Assembly: GCA_964634685.1 (NCBI GenBank)
Contig: CAZWLD010000049.1
Location: 1 to 12,336, forward strand
Direction of reading: 5' to 3'
Length of the DNA: 12,336 nt
Source of the DNA: CAZWLD01 sp964634685
GTDB taxonomy: Bacteria > Bacillota_I > Bacilli_A > Acholeplasmatales > JAEDCM01
Both the position numbers and the translations under genes were made by a program. Under the pieces are notes generated by a model, which made no database searches, was not told the DNA's origin, and was given only the letters and a program-made list of their open reading frames with translations. This document shows, piece by piece, positions 6,100 to 12,336 of this stretch. Positions within the stretch are counted from its first letter, which is position 1; each line of letters opens with the position of its first letter.

Positions 6100-6119
6100 G
6101 AAGATTTTTTAAAAAATTT

Positions 6120-6145
6120 TGGTCTCGAAAGAGACCATTTTTTTT
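6120..6145 (+). terminator. Strong intrinsic terminator
   Basis: 7-bp stem tggtctc / gagacca closed by a GAAA tetraloop, followed by eight T. Confidence 0.92.
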
Positions 6146-6184
6146 AGAAAAATTTATGATTTAAAATGAAAGGATAATTTAATT

Positions 6185-6203
6185 ATTTACCTCATAGGTA
6201 AAT
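6185..6203. promoter_or_regulatory. Operator-like palindrome O1 of the toxin-antitoxin operon
   Basis: atttacctCATaggtaaat is a perfect 8-bp inverted repeat ending seven bases before the -35 box. It shares its arms with the second palindrome at 6242-6262, as expected for two binding sites of one dimeric regulator, most likely the HigA-like protein. Confidence 0.65.
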
Positions 6204-6209
6204 TTTTGG

Positions 6210-6238
6210 TTGACTAGTAAAGCATATAAGCATAGAAT
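6210..6238 (+). promoter_or_regulatory. Promoter of the higBA-aph operon
   Basis: TTGACT (6210-6215), 17-base spacer, TAGAAT (6233-6238). It lies exactly between the two operator-like palindromes. Confidence 0.75.
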
Positions 6239-6241
6239 ATA

Positions 6242-6262
6242 AATGTACCTTAGAGGTAAATT
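6242..6262. promoter_or_regulatory. Operator-like palindrome O2 covering the transcript start and RBS
   Basis: Arms aatgtacct and aggtaaatt around TAG, with one mismatch. It has the same TACCT-N3-AGGTAAAT core as O1. It spans the expected transcript start (about 6245) and contains AGAGGT (6252-6257), the likely ribosome site of the toxin gene. Confidence 0.6.
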
Positions 6263-6266
6263 GGAG

Positions 6267-6568
6267 ATGATACATCTGGAAATTATTTATAGAAATAAAA
6301 ACATCGAAAAAATTTGCACAAATAAATCGATTGCCCAAAATAAATACGGTACAAAAATGGCAATAAAAATCAATGCCCGCATAGATCAGATTAAAGCTAT
6401 TTCATCAGTAGAGATGTTGATAAGATTTAGAATTGGTAGATGTCATGCTTTAATTGGTGATAGGAATGACAGTATGCAATGGATTTAGAAGCCCCATATA
6501 GATTCACAGTAGATAAGGATGGTAATATTCAAATTGCCAGTATTATTGAGATTATCGATTATCATTAA
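6267..6568 (+). pseudogene. higB: HigB/RelE-type toxin gene with a one-base frameshift
   Basis: Type II toxin of the HigB (plasmid killer) family, an mRNA interferase fold. The first frame reads MIHLEIIYRNKNIEKI, then KYGTKMAIKI, RIDQI and RIGRCHALIGDRND, and breaks at about 6470. The family ending continues in the next frame as YAMDLEAPYRFTV, then IIEIIDYH and TAA at 6568. The total of 302 nt is one base short of 100 codons plus stop. Relatives have GQYAMDL at the break, so loss of a single C (cag to ag) would explain it. The start at 6267 is preferred over the ATG at 6243, because the protein family starts there and AGAGGT is well placed. As read, only a 74-residue truncated product would be made; a sequencing error remains possible. 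Confidence 0.85.
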
Positions 6569-6603
6569 TTGGCATCTTATAAATAATAAGGAGGTAATTA
6601 TTT

Positions 6604-7644
6604 ATGAAGTCAAGTAAAACATATGTCGCGATTCCACCAGGATATTCTATCAAAGAACAATTAGGGGAAAGAGGTTTAACCCAAAAGGAATTCGCAATGC
6701 GCATGGAATTATCAGAAAAGCATATTAGTAAGCTTATTAATGGAGAAGTCCTCTTAACAACTGATGTTGCGGTACGATTAGAAATGGTTTTAGGAATTGA
6801 AGCCCAATTTTGGCTTAATTTAGAAGCTATTTATCGAGAAAAATTACTCAAAATTGAAGAAGAAAACAATATGGAAAATGATATAAAAATAGCTTCAAAA
6901 TTTCCTTATAAGGAAATGTCAAACCTAAATTGGATTCCCAAAACTAATAAAGTAACTGAAAAAGTAATTAATTTAAGAAAATTTTTTGAAGTAAATCGTT
7001 TAGGATTGTTATTAGAAAATAACAATCTAAATGTTCTTTGGAGAAGAATTAGTGAAAGTGAAAAATCCAATTATGCTTTATTGGCTTGGGCTCAAAAGGC
7101 TAAGCTTGAAGCTAGAAGTCATCAAACAAGCCCCATCAATATCAATTACTTAAGCAATAATATCCCCTTATTTAGAAAAATGACAAACCAAAGAATTGAA
7201 GATTTTTATACTACTTTAGTCGATGAATTAAAAAAATCAGGAATATCTCTTGTATTATTGCCCCACCTAGAAGGTTCATATCTTCATGGAGCGACTTTTT
7301 ATGATAAAAATAAAATAGTAGTAGCTTTATCCGCTCGGGGAAAGGATTCTGATCGTTTTTGGTTTAGCTTTTTCCATGAAATTGGCCATATCGTTTTAGG
7401 GCATATAAACGAGGATTATAATGAACAAATGGAAATAGATGCGGATAAATTCGCTCAGGATGCCTTAATTCCATCGGATAAATATAAAGACTTTGTTTCT
7501 TTGAAAAATTTTACTGAACAACGAATAATTGATTTTGCTAATGAAATTGGTGTTGATCAGGGCATCATTATAGGAAGGCTTCAAAAGGATGGTTTATTAT
7601 CATTCTCAAGCTTGAACCATTTAAAAACAAAATATATAATTTAG
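6604..7644 (+). CDS. higA: HigA-family antitoxin with C-terminal ImmA/IrrE metallopeptidase-like domain
   Basis: A 346-residue fusion. Residues about 8-80 form a HigA-type XRE helix-turn-helix (VAIPPGYSIKEQL, then LTQKEFAMRM, then SEKHISKLINGE, then WLNLEAIYREK). After a linker, an ImmA/IrrE zinc peptidase domain covers about 190-335, with HEIGH at 258-262 in WFSFFHEIGHIVLGH and a likely third ligand E277 in EIDADKFA. The zinc-binding residues are intact. It is expected to neutralise the HigB partner and repress its own operon. The peptidase part may cleave a regulator, but that is inference. AAGGAGG is well placed before the ATG. The gap to the toxin stop is 35 nt, and the next gene follows 9 nt after the stop. 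Confidence 0.9.
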   Translation: MKSSKTYVAIPPGYSIKEQLGERGLTQKEFAMRMELSEKHISKLINGEVLLTTDVAVRLEMVLGIEAQFWLNLEAIYREKLLKIEEENNMENDIKIASKFPYKEMSNLNWIPKTNKVTEKVINLRKFFEVNRLGLLLENNNLNVLWRRISESEKSNYALLAWAQKAKLEARSHQTSPININYLSNNIPLFRKMTNQRIEDFYTTLVDELKKSGISLVLLPHLEGSYLHGATFYDKNKIVVALSARGKDSDRFWFSFFHEIGHIVLGHINEDYNEQMEIDADKFAQDALIPSDKYKDFVSLKNFTEQRIIDFANEIGVDQGIIIGRLQKDGLLSFSSLNHLKTKYII

Positions 7645-7653
7645 GCGATTTTC

Positions 7654-8439
7654 ATGAACGAATTAGATTTTAAAGCTCTCCCAAGCTCAATAAGAAAATA
7701 TGTTAATAATTTAAGTTACACCGTTGATGATATTGGAAAAAGTGATTCTGTTGTCTATATTTTTGATGATTATATTTTAAAAATTTCAAACCTAAGCTTT
7801 GATATTGAAAATGAGATCAAAATAGCAAAAGCTCTTCAAGGTAAGCTTCCAATTCCTGAGCTTTTAGCTTCTGAAATCCAAGAAAACAAAATCTATCTTT
7901 TAAAAAGAAAACTTAAAGGGAAAATGCTTTGTGATAAAGAATATATGCAAAATCCTGATTTGCTTTTTAAGCTTGCAATGGATGCGGTAAAAGCCTTGTG
8001 GAGTGTTGATATTAGCAATTTAAACTTACAAGATACCGCACAAACAATGTATGATTTTGGCAAAAATAAAAACCCTGGTTGTTTCGATGAAATGGATTCC
8101 TTTACTAAAAACGAATTCCAAAGCTTTGAGGAAATTTTGGCATATTTACGCCAAAATAAACCGAATGATGATTTGGTATTGTCACATGGTGATTTATGCT
8201 TACCTAATATCATTTGTGATGGTGAAAAATTCGTTGGTTTTATCGATTTAGGCTTAATGGGAATTGCTAATAGGTATCATGATATTGCCATTCTTTATCG
8301 AAGTATAAAGTATAATTTTAGAGGCGATTATGGCAAAGCTTATCCGGGCTTTAAAGAAGAAAAGCTTTTTACAATGCTAAACATTAAAAAAGAGGAAGAA
8401 AAAATGAAGTATTTTTTGTTGCTAGATGAATTGCTATAA
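7654..8439 (+). CDS. APH(3')-like aminoglycoside phosphotransferase-family kinase
   Basis: A 261-residue APH-fold kinase, close to the usual length of about 264. The nucleotide lobe has ILKIS (K43) and the E of IENEIKIAKAL. The catalytic loop is SHGDLCLPNI (H178, D180, N185), the metal-binding Asp is in GFIDLG (D198), and the C-terminal end LLLDELL matches the family LLDEfF ending. In motif 2 the usual G-R-x-G-x-A-D-R is G-L-M-G-I-A-N-R, so the Arg is Leu201 and the Asp is Asn206, which could alter substrate choice. The ribosome site (taggcg) overlaps the higA stop, so translation is probably coupled. Kinase fold is certain; aminoglycoside resistance is not shown. Confidence 0.85.
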   Translation: MNELDFKALPSSIRKYVNNLSYTVDDIGKSDSVVYIFDDYILKISNLSFDIENEIKIAKALQGKLPIPELLASEIQENKIYLLKRKLKGKMLCDKEYMQNPDLLFKLAMDAVKALWSVDISNLNLQDTAQTMYDFGKNKNPGCFDEMDSFTKNEFQSFEEILAYLRQNKPNDDLVLSHGDLCLPNIICDGEKFVGFIDLGLMGIANRYHDIAILYRSIKYNFRGDYGKAYPGFKEEKLFTMLNIKKEEEKMKYFLLLDELL

Positions 8440-8454
8440 TCTAGCACTTTTTTT
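8420..8454 (+). terminator. Terminator of the higBA-aph operon
   Basis: 8-bp stem tgctagat (8420-8427) / atctagca (8439-8446), followed by c and seven T. The left arm and loop lie inside the last codons of the kinase gene. Confidence 0.85.
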
Positions 8455-8610
8455 AATTAGGAAAAAGAACAATTCACCTAATCACAGCAGTGAATTCAAA
8501 TATCTAAACTAAAAGCTATTTTCATTTCAAGAATCTATATAAAGAATTACTCATTTTCCTTTTTTTTGGGTAAATAATATTATCTGATTATTTGTAAAAT
8601 TCATGTAAAT

Positions 8611-8634
8611 TATTTTTAAATATCTTTAAAAATA
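8611..8634. promoter_or_regulatory. AT-rich palindrome upstream of the lipoprotein gene
   Basis: A perfect 10-bp inverted repeat, tatttttaaa / tttaaaaata around tatc. Its right arm contains the putative -35 box, so it could be an operator. Chance is also possible at this base composition. The rest of 8455-8610 shows only a 7-bp inverted repeat (aattcac/gtgaatt at 8471 and 8490) and no gene. Confidence 0.35.
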
Positions 8635-8653
8635 TCAGTATTTGTGATAGACT
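8625..8653 (+). promoter_or_regulatory. Tentative promoter of the lipoprotein gene
   Basis: TTTAAA (8625-8630), 17 bases, TAGACT (8648-8653) preceded by TGA, which makes an extended -10. It would give a leader of about 30 nt with AAGGAGG at 8673-8679. The boxes are weak. Confidence 0.35.
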
Positions 8654-8689
8654 GTAAGTAGAGATAATAAAAAAGGAGGAAAAATTAAA

Positions 8690-11600
8690 ATGAAAAAGGT
8701 ATTATTATCTTTATTAACCGTTTTAATTGTTGGATGCTGTTTAGTTGCATGTGGAACAAAAGAAACTACAACTGAATCTACTACAGAAAACACAACAAGT
8801 AGTGACACAACAACTAATCAAGACACTACTAGTGATACAACAACAAAGCAAGACACTACTAGTGACAATACAACAAACAGCGATACGACAACAAATGTTG
8901 ATACTACCACTGAAGGTACAACAACAGAGGACACAACAACTGAAGCTCCTGTTACGTATACAAAAACAATTAAAATTCACTATTTAGGTGTTTTACAAAC
9001 AAGAGTATACAACTGGACTATTCCTGGAGATTCTGACAATAAAACATTTGACAAAATGGGTGAGATGAAATTAGATCCAGAAACAGGATATACTTACTTT
9101 ATCCGAGACCTTAAGGAAAATACTTACAAAGAATTTGGATTTATTTTAATAAATGCAATTGAAGGAACAACTTGGGTAAAGGATGTTGATCAAGACTATA
9201 AGGTTGATCTAACAAATCCAACTGCTGGTGTTACTGAGGTTTGGTATAATATGGGAGATGGAACTGCATATGCATCTTTAGAAGCTGCAAAGGCCGCAGA
9301 ATCATACTCTGCAGCATATGCTAGATGTCTTTCTGATTATAAAGCACAATGCATTGATGGAATTAATGCTGAAGTAGCTAAGCATTTTACTGAAGCTCCA
9401 GCTACGACAGATCTTGAAGCTAAAGAAACAGTTTCTGAAGCTAAAACTGCATATGAAGCTTTATTAGCTACTGTTAAAGCTACAGCTTACAAACCACAAT
9501 ATGTTTATGAATTATCAAGCGGAAGTATTTCTGTTGGTGGTGTAGTTACTGGAACATATGATTCGCAAAAGAATGTTTGTATCGAATATGAAGGATATTC
9601 AATCGATATTTATTTTGCTAAAGCTGAAGACTTAGCTGCTAGTGGAATGCCTGTTACTCCTGGTACATTCGTATATGTTACTGGAGCTTTATCAATCTAC
9701 AATGGTTTACATGAAGTATCAAATATTACTGCTGTTGAAACTAAAGAAGTAGAATACACATTCGTACAAGAAGCAGTGACTGATTTATCACAAGTAACTT
9801 CAGAGCAAATGTCTAACCTATATACATTTACTGATATGTTAATTCAAAATGTTGATGGAAATAATACTTTCTTCGCTGATGCTAATGGCAACACAATCCC
9901 AGGATTTAAATTCCCAGCCTTAGGTGAAGATTTTGCTGTTGGCGATTATGTAACTTTTGATGCTTATGTTGCTATATATAAAACTACTGTTCAATTACGT
10001 ATTGCAGATGGCTCAGCTTTAGCTTTATCAGATTTAGGTAAAGTTAATAGAGATAAAGAGGCTTTAGTAATTGATAACGAAGAAGCTTTATACTACGTTG
10101 GTCAACAACTTACTTTACCAGCAACTGGAGCTAATGGTTCAGAAATTACTTGGGTTTCAAATAAGCCTGAAACATTAGATAATACTGGTAAAGTAGTAGT
10201 ATTAACAAGCGAAGATGTTTTTGTTACATTAACCGCAACAATTGCTATTGGTGAGGTTAAGCTTACAAAAGAATTCGAAGTAGTTGTAAGACATGCAATG
10301 ACTGATCAAGAAAAGGTTGATAGCATTGATTTAGCGGCATTATTAACAGAAAAAGGATATAACGTAGCTGGTATCTATAATAATGTTGTTTTACCAACAG
10401 AAGCAAGCTATGCAATCGCTGTTGAATGGACTTTATCAAACAACACTTCTGTACTTGCATTAGATGGTACTGTTGTTCGTCCTACAGCTGAACAAGGAAA
10501 TGCAACTGTTACTTTAACAGCTAAATTGACTTTAAATGAAGCTGAAGCAACTAAGACTGTTGATGTTGTTGTCTTAGCTTGGGAAGCAGGATTAGATGAT
10601 GCCATTGCTGCTGCTCTTGATGAAATCAATACAGCATACGCAACTCAAATTACAGCTGCTAAGAAATACTTAGTATTAGATACTACTTCAGTTGAAAAAG
10701 CAACATTAATTGCTGATGTTACTGCAGCCAAAGAAGCTTTAATCGCAACATTCGCTGATGCTCCTTACAAACCAGAAGCTGCATATGCAATGAAAGATGG
10801 AACAAAAGGTGTTTCATTCGTTGGTTTCTATACAGGAAAAATTGATGCTAAGACTTATACTATTGAATATGATGGCTTTGGTGTTGTTGCTTATAACCAA
10901 GGTGTATTAGATACTTATACAGTTGGTACAGCCGTAAAGGTAACTGGAGATTTAGCAATCTACAAGGGATTATATGAAATTTCTAACTGTACTGTTGAAG
11001 CTATCACATTAGAAGGTTCTGTTGAAGGTGTTGAGCTTACTTCAGTTGCAAATATTAAAGATTATCTATCAAGAGTAGTAATCTTAAAAGGTGTAACATT
11101 AACAAGCTTCAATAAATCTGGTAACTCAGTATTAACTGACGCTGATGGAAAAACTGTTAACTGGTATAAAGCAAATATCGATTTACCTTCATATGTTCAA
11201 GTTGGTGATACAGTAACATTACGTGTAATAGTTGGTATTTTCGATAATGTTCAAGTTCGTACAGATTTAATTGACCCAACATCATTCATTTTCACAGATG
11301 CTGATAAGGTAGCAAAAGATAAAGCTTCATTAACAATTGACAATGAGAGTGCTTTAACTGAGGTTGATCAACAAATCACATTACCTTCTGTAGGTACATA
11401 TTTTGAATCAGCTATTACTTGGGCTTCTAACAATGAAGCAGTATTAGATAACACAGGTAAGGTTGTAGCATTACCTGCAACTGAAACTGTTGTAACTTTA
11501 ACTGCAACAATCACATTGAATGAAGTAACTGATACAAAAGCATTCGAAGTAACAGTTAAGCCTTCAATGACTGATAAAGATAAAGTAGAAGATGTTGATA

Positions 11601-12304
11601 TCGTTGCATTATTTGGAACAGGATTTGATTTCACAAAGATTACTGCTAACATTACATTACCTACAACAGATCCAAATTATGGAACTACAATTACTTGGGC
11701 TTCTGACAATACTGCTGTTATCGCAAATGATGGTACAGTAACTCGTCCTGCCGCAGGAAGTGAAGCTGTAGTTGTTAAATTAACTTATACAATTACTTTA
11801 AATGAAGCAACAACTTCTGCTGTATTAACATTTACTGTATTACCAGAAGAACCTGCATATGAAACAATTCTTAATCAATCATTCTTGATTGCTAGTTCAT
11901 CTTCATCAATTGCAATTGATGGTTGGAAGTTCTCAAATCCTGGTAATTTATATACAGTTGGATCAAACAAACTATTAGCATTAAAAACTAACGGACATTA
12001 CTTTATTTCACCTGCTTTATCTAATATTACAAGTGAAAATTTAGAAGTTATTGTTGATGCTTATTTAAATAATGCAACAGCTAGTAGTATTATTGTTCAA
12101 GGCTTAGATGCTGGCGGAAATGCAGTTGGAACTGCTCAAACAATTTCAGTTAATACAACTAATGGTGCCTCTAATCATACAACATTTACAGTAAAGATTG
12201 ATTCTACTAATGTTGTTAATGTTAAATTTACGTTTGAAAAACCTAGTGGTGCTGGAAATGTTGGAGTTTATGGCGTAGAAATCAAAGGACTACAATCAGC
12301 ATAG
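8690..12304 (+). CDS. Large surface lipoprotein with CBM41-like, OB-fold-like and Ig-like repeats
   Basis: 1204 residues with a lipoprotein signal (MKKVLLSLLT...GCCLVAC, lipobox Cys21). A Thr/Asp/Ser-rich linker follows at 25-87. Residues 90-195 resemble the pullulanase-associated CBM41/PUD domain (TIKIHYLG, then QDYKVDL, then GVTEVWYNMGDGTAY). Then come two copies of a long unit (about 200-630 and 631-1053). Each has a helical segment, a beta-rich OB-fold-like segment starting YKPQ/YKPE, a second such segment, and two Ig-like domains (ITWVSNKPETLDNTGKVV and its partner ITWASNNEAVLDNTGKVV), similar to atrophied bacterial Ig domains. A C-terminal beta-rich domain (about 1057-1202) may be a carbohydrate-binding jelly roll. 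There is no obvious catalytic domain. It is likely a cell-surface binding or scaffold protein for glucan-type sugars; the ligand is inference. It is preceded by AAGGAGG ten bases before the ATG. Confidence 0.85.
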   Translation: MKKVLLSLLTVLIVGCCLVACGTKETTTESTTENTTSSDTTTNQDTTSDTTTKQDTTSDNTTNSDTTTNVDTTTEGTTTEDTTTEAPVTYTKTIKIHYLGVLQTRVYNWTIPGDSDNKTFDKMGEMKLDPETGYTYFIRDLKENTYKEFGFILINAIEGTTWVKDVDQDYKVDLTNPTAGVTEVWYNMGDGTAYASLEAAKAAESYSAAYARCLSDYKAQCIDGINAEVAKHFTEAPATTDLEAKETVSEAKTAYEALLATVKATAYKPQYVYELSSGSISVGGVVTGTYDSQKNVCIEYEGYSIDIYFAKAEDLAASGMPVTPGTFVYVTGALSIYNGLHEVSNITAVETKEVEYTFVQEAVTDLSQVTSEQMSNLYTFTDMLIQNVDGNNTFFADANGNTIPGFKFPALGEDFAVGDYVTFDAYVAIYKTTVQLRIADGSALALSDLGKVNRDKEALVIDNEEALYYVGQQLTLPATGANGSEITWVSNKPETLDNTGKVVVLTSEDVFVTLTATIAIGEVKLTKEFEVVVRHAMTDQEKVDSIDLAALLTEKGYNVAGIYNNVVLPTEASYAIAVEWTLSNNTSVLALDGTVVRPTAEQGNATVTLTAKLTLNEAEATKTVDVVVLAWEAGLDDAIAAALDEINTAYATQITAAKKYLVLDTTSVEKATLIADVTAAKEALIATFADAPYKPEAAYAMKDGTKGVSFVGFYTGKIDAKTYTIEYDGFGVVAYNQGVLDTYTVGTAVKVTGDLAIYKGLYEISNCTVEAITLEGSVEGVELTSVANIKDYLSRVVILKGVTLTSFNKSGNSVLTDADGKTVNWYKANIDLPSYVQVGDTVTLRVIVGIFDNVQVRTDLIDPTSFIFTDADKVAKDKASLTIDNESALTEVDQQITLPSVGTYFESAITWASNNEAVLDNTGKVVALPATETVVTLTATITLNEVTDTKAFEVTVKPSMTDKDKVEDVDIVALFGTGFDFTKITANITLPTTDPNYGTTITWASDNTAVIANDGTVTRPAAGSEAVVVKLTYTITLNEATTSAVLTFTVLPEEPAYETILNQSFLIASSSSSIAIDGWKFSNPGNLYTVGSNKLLALKTNGHYFISPALSNITSENLEVIVDAYLNNATASSIIVQGLDAGGNAVGTAQTISVNTTNGASNHTTFTVKIDSTNVVNVKFTFEKPSGAGNVGVYGVEIKGLQSA
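8819..8865. repeat. 30-bp periodic repeat in the Thr-rich linker
   Basis: A 17-base segment beginning caagacactac occurs at 8819 and again at 8849, a period of 10 codons (QDTTSDTTTK / QDTTSDNTTN). A site for in-frame length variation. Confidence 0.7.
9287..11848 (+). repeat. Tandem duplication of about 425 codons inside the lipoprotein gene
   Basis: Unit 1 is about 9287-10579 and unit 2 about 10580-11848. Landmarks keep a near-constant offset: YKPQ at residue 268 and YKPE at 693 (425); the LDNTGKVV blocks at 496 and 919 (423). The protein units are clearly homologous but diverged, so the duplication is old. Confidence 0.75.
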
Positions 12305-12336
12305 AATAATTTTACACAAAAGTCTTAGGCTTATAC

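Noticed and set aside
6243..6266. Earlier ATG for the toxin gene
   Set aside because: The family N-terminus begins at 6267, the AGAGGT site fits that start, and the earlier ATG lies at the expected transcript start.
8051..8251. Alternative-frame readings within the kinase gene
   Set aside because: They overlap conserved kinase motifs in the main frame and have no start signals.
8741..8987. Open frames on both strands in the Thr-rich linker
   Set aside because: By-products of the aca/act repeats coding for Thr; no homology features or ribosome sites.
10263..11652. Reverse-strand frames inside the lipoprotein gene
   Set aside because: Low-complexity antisense readings of a well-supported gene.
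12305..12336. Tail after the lipoprotein stop
   Set aside because: Too short to show a terminator or gene start.

Overview
The window is AT-rich DNA with strong AGGAGG-type ribosome binding sites, short intergenic gaps, T-tract terminators and a lipobox-type surface protein. This suggests a low-GC Gram-positive bacterium, probably class Bacilli near the Erysipelotrichia/Mollicutes-related lineages. The organism itself cannot be named from the sequence. TGA behaves as a stop and Trp is TGG.

Region 1 (1-2400) is a decaying cluster of PDDEXK/DUF1016 (YhcG-like) nuclease genes. It holds one intact copy cut by the left edge, a second tandem copy killed by two TAG codons and truncated against a transposase fragment, and several short relics. 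Region 2 (2490-4523) is a two-gene operon, an AAA15-type ATPase followed by an RloB-like protein, the arrangement of AbiL/RloAB abortive-infection systems. Region 3 (4524-5480) has no intact gene but more DUF1016 relics and a 12-bp tandem repeat. Region 4 (5499-6145) is a monocistronic membrane-anchored thioredoxin-like gene with a clear promoter and a GAAA-loop terminator. Region 5 (6185-8454) is a higBA-type toxin-antitoxin operon whose toxin gene is frameshifted, followed without a gap by an APH(3')-like kinase gene. Two matching palindromes bracket the promoter. Region 6 (8611-12304) is a 1204-residue lipoprotein with a Thr-rich linker, a CBM41-like domain and a 425-residue internal duplication.

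The most unusual signal is in the DUF1016 copies. At the same codon position (x-Q-P-x-x-Q-I-P-W in the protein) all seven copies that can be read clearly carry a short palindrome. Its core is CA-NNN-TG (ACC in five of seven), but the arms differ from copy to copy and remain complementary: cgacca/tggtcg, tctcgca/tgcgaga, tccaaca/tgttgga, gcagca/tgctgc, gcacca/tggtgc, and two with one mismatch. An outer, weaker pair (gaaatt / aaattc) encloses the core. One more degraded relic has lost it. Covarying arms around a fixed core inside a coding sequence imply either a structure or site under selection, or a mechanism such as template switching that keeps perfecting the palindrome.

Taken together, regions 1-5 look like an accessory/defence island (nuclease family, Abi-like pair, toxin-antitoxin, IS debris), while the large lipoprotein is probably a host surface gene.
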